Assembly (NCBI GenBank): GCA_023213395.1
Contig: CM041465.1
Coordinates: 6,386,001 to 6,450,000, forward strand
DNA from: Cycas panzhihuaensis
Taxonomy: Eukaryota; Cycadophyta
Direction: 5' to 3'
Length of the DNA stretch: 64,000 nt
Made by a program: the position numbers and the translations under genes. Under the pieces are notes generated by a model that was not told where the DNA came from, ran no database searches, and saw only the letters and a program-made list of their open reading frames with translations. Position 1 is the first letter of the stretch. The number at the start of each line of letters is the position of its first letter. Below, one piece after another: positions 23,724 through 33,917 of this stretch.

Positions 23724-23735
23724 GCTCTGATACCA

Positions 23736-23904
23736 TGTTTGAGAATATGAAATCAAACAGGTATGTTCTCATCCGCAGAATCTTGAACCATACACAATAA
23801 ACAAATGAAATATACACACAGAATACAAATGTACAATACATAGGATTTAAGTGGGAAAACCCTTTTCGAAAAAAAACCTACCACAAAATATCCTTCTGGA
23901 TCAC
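23736..23904 (-). repeat. 5' LTR of element D, first part
   Basis: It starts TGTTTGAGAATATG directly after the primer-site complement GCTCTGATACCA and matches 17784-17951. It breaks off at GGATCAC, where gypsy E is inserted, and continues at 30613/30618. Confidence 0.9.
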
Positions 23905-24958
23905 TGATCCAGGAGGATCTACCATATGTTTACAGGATGCGGAAAATGCTAGGCATTGGCATAACTAAATGAGATATGGCCAAATGGTATCAAAATTCTA
24001 TGAAATTTTGTGTAAAGGGAGAAGACACATCCCACTAGATGTGTACAAAAGGTGGGGTTCAGAAAATATCATTTGATTAGAGTTCAAGCCTTGTCTTTGC
24101 ATAAAAATTAATCCCACAGCTAGCAGAAAAAACAGAAAATATATATTATCATTATAAGAATCGAAATATGGCCAAATGACATCCAAATGAGCTAAAATTT
24201 TGAGGAAGCGGAGGAGACATGTGTTCCTATATGTGTACCAAATTTGAGATGAATTGGAGTCCGTTAAGGTCAGTTATAAGCCGCAACTTTTAAGAATTAC
24301 ATGAAGGCCACTTGGACAGTAGAAAAACAACAAATACATATTATTATTAAATGAATAAAAATGCAGTCAAATGACATCCAAATAAGCTAAAATTTTGAGG
24401 AAGCTGAGGGAACATGCGTTCCTATACGTGTACCAAATTTGAGCCAAATTGGAGTACGTTAAGATCTGTTACAAGCTGCAACTTTTTAAGAATTGTATGA
24501 AGGCCACTTGGACAACATGCATTCTGGTGGTTAGTGGTTATACTTGCATGATTGCCACTTGTTAAACATGCAATTCAGGTTTCTTTCTATAAATTGAGCC
24601 CTTCTACAGGTTGGAGAGGTGGTTCTTGGAGACCTGACTTGGGAAGCATCCTTAGAGAAGCATTTGGAGGGTTGGAGTCCCCCTTATGGTATAATTGTAA
24701 CATTTATTCCTTGTAATTTTACCATTCTTTTGCTAGTTGATTTCTCCACCATTAAATGGAGATTTTCATGGTTTAATAAAAGTATTACTCCTCATACTTT
24801 TTGGATCAATGTCAAGAATAAATGATTTGGTGTAGAATTTTTCTTTCATGGGCTCATTGTTGTTTTGATGTTATTGAGCTTTCTACACTAACTCCCAGGA
24901 TCTCAAGGAGGAAAGGTTGATAATTGATTTCTTCACCAACTAAGCTCTTTTGGGATCA
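23905..24958 (+). repeat. 5' LTR of element E, with primer site
   Basis: It matches 29559-30612 at the same length. TTTTGGTATCAGAGC at 24961-24975, two bases after the LTR, is the tRNA-Met primer site. Inside, about 24127-24319 and 24320-24515 are tandem copies of one module of about 190 bp (AAATGACATCCAAAT(A/G)AGCTAAAA, GTTCCTATA, GAAGGCCACTTGGACA). A more diverged third copy lies at about 23952-24126. Confidence 0.93.
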
Positions 24959-25091
24959 TATTTTGGTATCAGAGCCCCTGATCTTTGTTGTAGGGACTTG
25001 AATGGTACAAACAAGGAAATGATACAAAGAGAAAGGTGAAGACTTTCTTGTGTTGCAATCACCAAAAAGACAAAGAAAGAATCCAAGCACC

Positions 25092-26125
25092 ATGGCTGAA
25101 AAAGAAGATGGAGAAATTAGATTTGAAAAGCTTGAGAAGAACGTAGAAGCCTTGATGCAAATGATGACCCACCTTCTATATCTAGTCAAAGGAAAAGGCA
25201 AAGAGAAGGAATTTGAAGGAGGATCCACATATGACCACGACCATGAAGAGGAAGAGGAGGAGACCTTAAAGCACTCTTTTGAATAAAGCAAGGGTACTTC
25301 ATCTTATCAACCCTTCAAGGTGGAGGCAAAGTTGGATATTCCAACTTATGATGGAGAGGTAAATGCTAAAAAGTTGGACCATTGGTTGGATCAACTTGAA
25401 ACCTACTTCACAATCTACGCTTATAGTAATGCTCAAAAGCTTTCATTTGCTAGGCTCAAGTTGTGTAAACATGCATTGACATGGTGGAATGCATATTTAA
25501 AGACTCGTGATGTATCTTCTTTTTCATGGAGGGATTTTAAGAAAATAATAAAGAAGCAATTCTATCCCATAGGTCATGAGGAAGACCAATGGATTACTTG
25601 GCAATATTTACGCCAAGGGAGAGGTGTAAGTGTCCAAGAGTATATTTCTTTATTTTTTAGGCATGGCATGCTACTTGGTATTAATATGGATGAACATGTC
25701 ACTCTTATGAAATTCATTGGAGGATTACATGAATACATAAGGAAGGAACTAAGGCTTTTTAAGGTTCAATCCATTGGAGAAGTAAGTAGGATGGCTATGG
25801 CAATATAAAGTAAAAGCAAGAAATCTACATTCATGTCTAAAGATTCTACTTTTACTTCTAATAAGTATGAAAAGAATCCTAAATTGCACTCATCTAAAAG
25901 GCAAGAAGGAAAGAAGAAAAGAACTAATTTTGTTAAAAGTTCTAACTATTGTGAGCATTGTGATATTAGTGGTCATATTACTGAAAGTGTTGGAAGTTGC
26001 ATCGAACTAAAGTCGAAGCATGTCAAGGATATGGAATTAAGAAAGAAGGAAAAAGGAAAGCACTACTTTCTGAGGTGGAGATTCAAAGTGAAGGAGAAGA
26101 AGAGAAGGTCACTCTACTTACAAAT
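25092..26125 (+). pseudogene. gag: gag of gypsy element E
   Basis: The start is ATG 25092 (MAEKEDGEIRFEKLEKNVEA). A coiled-coil-like N-terminus with an acidic DHDHEEEEEE run is followed by one in-frame stop at 25284. Then a Retrotrans_gag domain runs at about 25325-25805: LDHWLDQLETYF, ARLKLCKHALTWWNAYL, SWRDFKKIIKKQFYP, VQEYISLFFRHG. A second stop at 25806 precedes a zinc knuckle CEHCDISGHITESVGSC, where the last Cys sits three residues too far, so the CCHC spacing is disturbed. It forms the capsid in intact elements. Confidence 0.88.
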
Positions 26126-26129
26126 TATG

Positions 26130-26480
26130 AAGATGATGCTACAAGGGAGGAACTATTTCACTTGAAGCTTCAAGTAGGAAATAGTATGATTGGTGCCATT
26201 ATAGATCCGGAGCCAAAAGAATTTGATCTCAGAAAGTTTGGTAAAGAGCATTGGGTTGGTAACTACTCCTCACCCTCACCCATATCCTCTTGGTTGGATC
26301 CATAAAGATGTGGAAATGCAAATATCAAAGCAATGTACACTTAAATTTTCCATCACTAATGATTTTGTTGATGAAGTAATATATGATGTGGTGCCATTAG
26401 ATGTATGCCATGTTGTGCTTGGAAGTCCCTACTTGTGGGATCGAGATGCACTCTTCTATCGAAGGGAGTGAAAGTATCGA
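26130..26480 (+). pseudogene. pol: Protease of element E, active site damaged
   Basis: LFHLKLQVGNSMIGAIID leads to the aspartic-protease site, where the expected D-S-G reads D-P-E. A one-base frame change follows at about 26225. The frame then continues ISESLVKSIGL, HPYPLGWI, FVDEVIYDVVPLDVCHVVLG and SPYLWDRDA, the normal end of a gypsy protease. The VLG..YL box is intact. Confidence 0.85.
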
Positions 26481-28040
26481 TTGATGAAGGATAACAAGGG
26501 CTTCATCATAAAGGCCACAAAGAAGCACTTGGATAAGATAGCATTAATTTCAGCTACTCAAGCAAAAAGGATGATCAATGCATGTGGTAAATTCGTCATC
26601 TTAATGGTAAGGAGAAAAGAAGAGCCAAGAGATGAAGAAGGTCCTTCTACTCACACTCTTCTTATATCACCTAAACAAATGCAGCAAATTGAGGAGTTAA
26701 AAACAATGTATGATATTCTATTTCAACATGTTGATGGGCTTCCACCAAAGAGAAAGAGCACGAAATCACTCTTGTAGGAGATGCACCATTACCTAATGTT
26801 GCTTTGTATAGGCACTCCATTATAGAGAATAATGAGATAAAGAGGCAAGTTGAGGAGTTGCTTGATCAAGGGGTCATAAGACCTTCATGTTCACCTTGTG
26901 GGTCACCAATTGTCTTGGTGCCTAAGAAGGATGGAGGATGGAGAATATGTATAGATTTTCGTGGTTTGAATAAAATTACAATTAAAAATCGCTACCTTTT
27001 GCCTCATATAGATGATTTGCTTGATCAAATTCAGCATGCTTGTTATTTCACTAAATTGGATTTAAAAAGTGGTTATCACCAAGTTAGGGTCAAGGAGGAG
27101 GACACATGGAAGACGGCCTTCAAAACAAAGCAAGGACTCTTTGAATGGATGGTTATGCCTTTCGGATTGTGTAATGCTCCTGCAACATTCATGAGGCTAA
27201 TGAATGAAATGTCAAGGCCTTACTTGGATAATTTTGTTATTGTCTATCTTGATGACATTTTGATTTTCAGCAACACATGGGAGGAACATTTGTAGCACAT
27301 AAAAGAAGTTTTAAAGACTATGGCTAAGCATCATTTGAAGCTTAATGTGAAGAAGTGTGAATTTGGCAAGGAGAACTTGATCTTCTTAGGCTTTGTGGTT
27401 GGAGGAGGAAAGTTGAGCATTAATCCACTCAAGACTCAAGCCATCCTCAAATGGCCTAGGCCAACAAACATCACAGAGGTGAGAAGTTTTTAGAGCTTGT
27501 CAATACTTGAGAAAGTTTATTCTTCATTTCTCATAGGTTGCGACCTCTACACGGGTTGCCAAAATCTAGTAGAAAGTTTACTTGGGGTTCCAAGGAGGAA
27601 GAAGCAGTTCTTCTTTAAAGAAGAAAATTTGTGAAGCAGGTTTGGCAATGCCAAAATTATAAAGGCCTATTGAAGTAGAAAGTGATGCAAGTGGATATGG
27701 GATGGGAGCTATCCTTATTCAAGATGGGAAGCCTATTGCTTACCATTCTAAGTCTTCACCCTCAAGTGAAGAACTACCCAACATATGATCGAAAATATTC
27801 GCACTTCATCAAGCATGCAAGCATTGGAGGTCATACTTGCTCGGAAAAGAGGTTGTAGTTCATACCGATCATAAGCCTCTTCAATTTTACAAACTCAAAG
27901 TAAATTACAAAGAAGCAAGACACATGAAGTGGATGAGTTATTTACAACAATTCAATATTGTAATTAAGTACAAAAAGGGATCTAATAACAAAATTGCTGA
28001 TATGTTATCTAGACCACCTTGTTCCACTTCTTCTACTTTT
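26481..28040 (+). pseudogene. pol: RT and RNase H of element E
   Basis: RT motifs are in order: VDGLPPKRK, LYRHSIIENNEIKRQVEELL, SPCGSPIVLVPKKDGGWR, IDFRGLNKIT, FTKLDLKSGYHQVRV, the conserved VMPFGLCNAPATF, and the catalytic box YLDDILIFS at about 27240-27270. A stop at 27293 and frameshifts at about 27490-27600 break the connection domain. RNase H follows (VESDASGYGMGAIL, TDHKPLQF, IADMLSR). Most catalytic residues are present. Reverse transcription would take place in a cytoplasmic particle. Confidence 0.92.
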
Positions 28041-28129
28041 GTTTGTAGTTCTCTTATGAGTTTCGAGTGGAACCAATGCATCATGAAGAGTACAAAGACT
28101 TGTACCATGAAGATGAAGCTTTGAAGGAA

Positions 28130-29515
28130 GAATTAGAGAACCCAATGAAGGAAGACCTTCCCGGCTTGCTTGGAAGGATGGTCTACTTTTCAAAGGGGAG
28201 CTCTATGTTCCATCAAAAGGAGATAAGATCAAGTGGCTTAGAGAAGCCCATACTTCTAAAGTAATGGGTCACTTTGGTATAGAGAAGACTTTAGCAAACT
28301 TGAGAAGATATGTTGTATGGCCAAAAGTGCAAAATGATGTAAAAAAATATGTAAAAGGATGTGTAATGTAATACTTCTAAGCCTTCTTCTAGAAAATTAG
28401 GATTGTATATACCACTTCCTATTCCCACTAGGCCTTGGGAAAGTATCTCCATTGATTTTTTAGGGGGACTTCCCATGACTAAGAAGGGACATGATTATCT
28501 CTTTGTTGTTGTAGATAGGTTTAGTAAAATGATATGTCTAATACCTTGTAAGAAGACAATCACAGTGCAGAGCGAGAGTTATTCTTCGAGCATGTATGGA
28601 AGAATTTTGCCTTGCCTTCTTCCATCATTTCAGATCGGGACACTTGATTCCTTTCATCATTTTGGAAGTCACTATGGGAGATGATGGATACCAAATTGAA
28701 GAGGAGTACAAGTTTCCATCCTCAAATAGATGGACAAACCGAAGTAGTGAATAGAGCTTTGGTACATCTATTGAGGGGATACAATTCCAAACATCCAAAG
28801 ACTTGGGATGAATCATTGGCTTTTCTACAATTTATTTTTAATAGAGCAATGCATGCATCACACTCTAAAGCACCTTTTGAAGTTTGTTTGGGATGCTTAC
28901 CTCAAAGTCCATTTGACTTAGAGTTTTCCATGCAAGCTAAGGAAGGATCCGTCAAAGAGAAGGAGGAGCATGACAAAGCTTTAAGATATTTGGAGAAGAT
29001 CCAGAGAGTCCATAAAGAAGTACATGATCAACTTCTAAGGACTTAATAAAAGTACAAGGAAAGACATGACAAGCATAGGCAAGAGTGTACTTTCCAAGAA
29101 GGAGATTTAGTATGGTTATACTTGAGCAAGGAGAGGTTAAAAGGAGAAGGTAAGAAACTCAAACCTATAAGGTATGGACCATTCAAGATTTTGAGAAAAG
29201 TAGGTGGCAATGCTTTCCAACTTGATCTTCCACCTTATATGCAAATATATTCGAGTAAATGCTGAATACTTAAAACTCTTTGAGCCCTCCATGCTAGATG
29301 AGGAGCAGGACCGATTCACTTTACCTTGATTGATGATTTGTATTTGGAAAGTGAGGAGTCTCTCAAGGAAAATTGTATCTTGGAGAGAAAATCTACCAAA
29401 ACAAGACATAAGACACATGAATCTTTCAGGATTGGAGTAGCAGGGCAATTGCCTAGTAAGGCCAAGTGGTTTAGTAGGCAACAAGGAGAACAACACTTCC
29501 CCCATCTCCAATTCT
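28130..29515 (+). pseudogene. pol: Integrase of element E with chromodomain-like C-terminus
   Basis: An HHCC zinc region is readable (MGHFGIEKTLANLRRYVVWPK, C-V-M-stop). The core has SIDFLGGLPMTKKGHDYLFVVVDRFSKM, SDRDT and the Glu in DGQTEVVNR. NRAMHASHSKAPFEV and EGDLVWLYLSKERLK...KLKPIRYGPFKIL (GPY/F module) follow. The tail after 29330 (ILERKSTKTRH, GQLPSKAKWFS, HFPHL) looks like the divergent chromodomain that guides chromoviruses to heterochromatin. That last assignment is from pattern memory. Frameshifts at about 28365 and 29250 and a stop at 28648 disable it. Confidence 0.85.
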
Positions 29516-29558
29516 AAGCCAAACAAGAGTTGGCTATTTTCCAAGGAAGGGGGAGCCA

Positions 29559-30612
29559 TGATCCAGGAGGATCTACCATATGTTTACAGGATGCGGAAAA
29601 TGCTAGGCATTGGCATAACTAAACGAGATATGGCCAAATGGTATCAAAATTCTATGAAATTTTGTGTAAAGGGAGAAGACACATCCCACTAGATGTGTAC
29701 AAAAGGTGGGGTTCATAAAATATCATTTTATTAGAGTTCAAGCCTTGTCTTTGCATAAAAATTAATCCCACATCTAGCAGAAAAAATAGAAAATATATAT
29801 TATCATTATATGAATAGAAATATGGCCAAATGACATCCAAATGAGCTAAAATTTTGAGGAAGCGGATGAGACATGCGTTCCTATAAGTATACCAAATTTG
29901 AGCTAAATTGGAGTCCGTTAAGGTCAGTTCTAAGCCACAACTTTTAAGAATTGCATGAAGGCCACTTGGACAACAGAAAAACAACAAATACATATTATTA
30001 TTAAATGAATAAAAATGCAGTCAAATGACATCCAAATAAGCTAAAATTTTGAGGAAGCTGAGGGGACATGCGTTCCTATACGTGTACCAAATTTGAGCTA
30101 AATTAGAGTACGTTAAGATCTGTTACAAGCTACAACTTGTTAAGAATTGTATGAAGGCCACTTGGACAACATGCATTCTGGTGGTTAGTGGTTATACTTG
30201 CATGATTGCCACTTGTTAAACATGCAATTCAGGTTTCTTTCTATAAATTGAGCCCTTCTACAGGTTGGAGAGGTGGTTCTTGGAGACCTGACTTGGGAAG
30301 CACCCTTGGAGAAGCATTTGGAGGGTTGGAGTCCCCCTTATGGTATAATTGTAACATTTATTCCTTGTAATTTTACCATTCTTTTGCTAGTTGATTTCTC
30401 CACCATTAAATGGAGATTTTCGTGGTCTAATAAAAGTATTACTCCTCATACTTTTTGGATCAATGTCAAGAATAAATGATTTGGTGTAGAATTTTCCTTT
30501 CATGGGCTCATTGTTGTTTTGATGTTATTGAGCTTTCTACACTAACTCCCAAGATCTTAAGGAGGAAAGGTTGATAATTGATTTCTTCACCAACTAAGCT
30601 CTTTTGGGATCA
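29559..30612 (+). repeat. 3' LTR of element E
   Basis: It is preceded by the purine tract AAGGAAGGGGGAG at about 29542-29555. It starts TGATCCAGGAGG and ends CTTTTGGGATCA. It differs from the 5' LTR at about 31 sites, and both LTRs are 1054 bp. Confidence 0.95.
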
Positions 30613-30617
30613 ATCAC

Positions 30618-30805
30618 ATTGATTATTCCATAGTTGATTTAATATATTGAATATACAAGGGCTCAAGGCTTTTATATTTTTCCAAGAGGTGTCACCCGAT
30701 TAGGGTTATGACCCTCTGAATAACTCACACATTTTTGCTTAATCACCTTAGTTAAACCACATTAGCATTAACTTAGTGGCTTAACAAATAACTGCCACGT
30801 TAACA
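30618..30805 (-). repeat. 5' LTR of element D, second part
   Basis: After the duplicated atcac of element E, the sequence continues ATTGATTATTCCATAG and matches 17952-18139 to its end (GCCACGTTAACA). The tttct duplication of element D follows at 30806. Confidence 0.9.
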
Positions 30806-30810
30806 TTTCT

Positions 30811-31205
30811 TCTTAAGTGCAGTTGTCATCTCTTGGTCTAGTAAAAGGCAACCCACAGTTGCTCTTTCATCAACTGAAGCAGAATATAAGTCAGTAGTCA
30901 ATGCAATGTGTGAAACACTCTAGTTAAGGCAACTACTAATGAATTTGGATCAACTATAATGAGAACCAATAGTGTTATTCTATGACAATCATAATATGAT
31001 AAAATTGACTAAGAATTCAATTCTTCATTAACAAATAAAGCATATAGAAGTACATAATCATTTTATTCAAGAAAAGGTGCAAAGCAAAGAAGTTGACCTG
31101 ACATATTATCATACAGTAGATCAAGTTGTAGATATCTTGACAAAACCTCTCAACAGAGATAGATTTGAAAATCTTAGAGATAGGTTAGGATTGAAAAAAA
31201 TATAA
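30811..31205 (+). pseudogene. pol: C-terminal RNase H of element B
   Basis: It continues the frame interrupted at 17783 and reads LSAVVISWSSKRQPTVALSS then TEAEYKS. A TKQ...KHIEVHNHFIQEKV box and VDILTKPLNRDRFENL follow, the standard end of copia RNase H. A short purine-rich stretch leads to the 3' LTR at 31219. Confidence 0.85.
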
Positions 31206-31218
31206 TATTAAAAAAGTG

Positions 31219-31410
31219 TGCTAGAATATAATGTTTTATTCTAGGCAATGTTATTAACCCCTCTTAATGTAACTCATAATGTAGGATTAACACGTGTCAT
31301 CCTCAGATGTTATGCTTACAATTTGATATGTAACGGTTACTTGTCCTGATGTATATTTAAGGAGGTCTTCCCTCCCATAAAAATAGATCATTCCTTTATT
31401 GAATTCAGCA
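31219..31410 (+). repeat. 3' LTR of element B
   Basis: It matches 7563-7756 with about 20 differences, including a 2-bp deletion. It ends TTGAATTCAGCA and is followed by tgaca, the decayed target duplication, and by the integrase sequence of element A. Confidence 0.87.
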
Positions 31411-33430
31411 TGACATTTGTGTACCTTCAGTTGTATAGTATATATACTCATGTTGAAAGGACAAAGAAAGAAACTAGATGATAAAAGTAGGAAATGTATT
31501 TTCATTGGCTACCAACTTAGTTATAAAGCATATAAACTTTATGATCCTACTACTAAGCAAACGTATATATCTTGAGATGTTATCTTTTCAGAAAAGAACC
31601 AGGACTTGGATATCACACAACTTTCATTTTTTTATAAACAACCTATAAAAGCCCCTACTCCTCCTCCTGCTACTCAATATATTTCTGCAATACAATTTTT
31701 TCCATCAACATCATATGCACATGGTACTTTATCTGTACCTCTTGTCTCAACTTCAACAAGTTCTTCAAAAGATATTTTAAAACATGACACTTCAAAGCAG
31801 CTCCCTAAATGTAACTTGGAGAAGATCTCTTCTACTCCATCACCACTACAATAGACTAAGAGGCAATCTAAATACGGGTCATCTACCAACTTCGTCTTAA
31901 TGGAAAAAATGTTATCAACTCTTGAACCTACCACTTTTGAAAAAGTTATTGCAAATCAAAAGTGACAAGCAACTATGAATGAGGAGATGGATTTCATTTT
32001 AAAAACCAATGCTTTGGAGCTAGTTGAGCTACTTGATGGAAGGAACCAATTGATTGTAGATAAATTTATAAAATAAAATTCCATGCATGTGGCTCCATTC
32101 GACATTACAAAGCATATTTAGTTGCTAAAGGTTTCAAATAGATTGAGAGCATTGATAATGATGATACGTTTGCCCATGTTGCTAACATGACTACTGTTAG
32201 GCTTGTCTTGGCTTTAATAGCTCAATTTAATTGGCATGTTTTTTAGATGGATGTAAAAAGTACTTTCTTGAATGCCAATTTACAAGAGGAAGTATATCTA
32301 AGTCAACCTCTCAGTTATGTTGTTTGTGGAAAAGAACATATAGTCTACAAGTTGCAAAAAACTCTATATAGCCTTAAGTAGTCACCTCACACTTGGTATG
32401 CAAAGATAGATAAGCCCTTTTAGAAGCATAGATTTATATGCGCATGCTCAAATCTAAATTTGTATATTAGAATCCAAAATAATTTGATCACCCTGATTGT
32501 ACTATATGTTGATTTATTGATAACAAGTAACGACATAGAGTGGATTTCATACCTCCAAGAAGTATTGAATAGTAGTTTTGGGATAACTAACCTTAAGTTA
32601 TTTCATTACTTTTTTAGCATAGAAGTCTGATAACAACTAGGCCATATCTTCCTTTCACAATTCAAATATACAAGAGAGATTCTTTAAAAATTTAGAATGG
32701 AGTAATGTAAGCCATCACTAACTCCTATGAAGATCAAATTAAAGTTGGATATTGATGAGCATAATAGACCTTGGAATCCTATTTTGTACAAACATCTTGT
32801 AGGGAAACTAATTTACCTTATATATACTCGATTTGATATTTTATATATTGTTGGGATCTGCTCAAGGCTTATGACTCAACCCAAGATTTCACATTGGAAA
32901 GCAATTATGTGAATCTTAAAATATCTTCGAGGTTCACTTCAATTTGGACTTGATTACTACTAAGTAGACAATCCTTCTTTAACAGGTTAGATGCAAAAGA
33001 TAGTCATAGATAGACCTTAGGCTATTATTTTAACTTGAATTTTGCATATGATTCTTAGAGTTGTAAAAAATAGTCAAATATCACTTTATCCTCCATTGAA
33101 GCAGAGTACAACGATATTGTTAGTGCAACTACTGAGACTATTTAACTTAAAAAGATTCTTGAAAAGCTTGGTATTGTTCAAACACAAACTACTATTCTCT
33201 TTGATAACAATTAGAGTGTCCTTAAATTGGCCGAGAATTTTGTGTTTCATACAAGAACAAAACATATTAAGGTACACCATCATTTTATCATGGAACATAT
33301 TTAGAATGGTGAAATTGATCTGATCTACAAGCCAACCAATGAACAAATTGTTGATATCTTTACCAAAGCACTTTTTTATGATAAATTTAAATAGTTTTGG
33401 TTTGGCCTTGGTATCATAATTAATGAACTC
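31411..33430 (+). pseudogene. pol: Integrase tail, RT and RNase H of element A
   Basis: Directly after B the frame reads HLCTFSCIVYI, then KLDDKSRKCIFIGYQLSYKAY and KLYDPTTKQTYIS, the copia integrase tail. RT follows from about 31970 with many stops (MDVKSTFLNANLQEEVYLSQPL). The catalytic box YVDD has lost one Asp and reads YVDLLITSN at about 32505-32535, an in-frame 3-base deletion that alone would kill RT. RNase H spans about 33000-33420 (a SSIEAEYNDIV-like box, KHIKVHHHFIMEH, IVDIFTKALF). GTTATTAAAGGAGGG at 33431-33445 is the polypurine tract. Confidence 0.85.
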
Positions 33431-33445
33431 GTTATTAAAGGAGGG

Positions 33446-33917
33446 TGATATAAGAATTAATGTTGATTTCATTAATTTAACATTAATCATTTTGTAAACG
33501 TAATATACATTTGTAATATTGAAGTGATGTTAGTAAGTTAGTATATTGCAAGGGTATTAGCCTCATGTTTATGATAAGTTACAACTTAAAATTGTGAGCC
33601 TAAGTATGAGTCATCATATTTGCTCACAACTCATTGTAACTCTTTCATAAGTTGATCATACAAAGTGCCAAATGTCACATTGCATGATCAACCCTTCACA
33701 TTCTATGACTCTCTCGTAGCTGTCAATATTTGTATATATGAGACATAACATTGATGTAGTATTATATGAATGATTAATGGAATGTTTTGATATTGGAAGA
33801 TTGACAAATTTAACCCTCTTACATTGTGTTTTATGTGCATATTTTGTGAATGTTTTATTATTATTGTGTGTATCTCGAACTTGGGTGGAAGTTAGCACAA
33901 ATTGCCACCCCCCATCA
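33446..33917 (+). repeat. 3' LTR of element A
   Basis: It matches 3015-3487 end to end with about 75 differences. It starts TGATATAAGAATTAATG, ends CCCATCA and is followed by attag. Confidence 0.9.

Larger units (their letters stand above)
23905..30612 (+). mobile_element. Gypsy retrotransposon E, inserted in the 5' LTR of element D
   Basis: It is 6708 bp long, with two LTRs of exactly 1054 bp each and a perfect 5-bp duplication atcac (23900-23904 and 30613-30617). LTRs begin TGATCC and end GGGATCA. I count about 31 differences between them, near 3%, which makes E the youngest element of the nest. The order gag, protease, RT, RNase H, integrase and a chromodomain-like tail suggests a chromovirus-type Ty3/gypsy element. 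Stops and frameshifts in the coding region show that it is inactive. Confidence 0.95.
17784..30805 (-). mobile_element. Copia retrotransposon D, inserted in the RNase H of element B
   Basis: Target duplication tttct is perfect on both sides (17779-17783 and 30806-30810). Removing D restores GYCF...SAVVISWSSKRQP of the RNase H of element B in frame. The left LTR (3', 17784-18139) matches the right LTR, which is split by element E into 23736-23904 and 30618-30805. The primer-site complement GCTCTGATACCA ends at 23735 and the polypurine tract lies next to 18140. The LTRs differ by about 13% by eye. Confidence 0.92.
7563..31410 (+). mobile_element. Copia retrotransposon B, inserted in element A
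   Basis: It has short LTRs of 194 and 192 bp (7563-7756 and 31219-31410) with shared start T-G-(T/C)-TAGAA and end TTGAATTCA(A/G)CA. The flanks are tcaaa and tgaca, a decayed 5-bp duplication (3 of 5 match). Removing B brings the integrase of A back into frame around V-S-N/H-L. Its own coding sequence is split into 8463-10671, about 16830-17783 and 30811-31205 by elements C and D. LTR divergence is about 10% by eye. Confidence 0.88.
3015..33917 (+). mobile_element. Copia retrotransposon A, outermost element of the nest
   Basis: Two LTRs (3015-3487 and 33446-33917, 473 and 472 bp) are recognisably the same sequence and share TGATA...CCCATCA ends. They are bounded by attgg (3010-3014) and attag (33918-33922), a 5-bp target duplication with one change. 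A primer site follows the left LTR and a purine tract precedes the right one. Its own sequence covers 3015-7562 and 31411-33917, and the rest is inserted element B. The join falls in frame within the integrase C-terminal region. The LTRs differ by roughly 16% by eye, making A the oldest of the nest. Confidence 0.9.
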
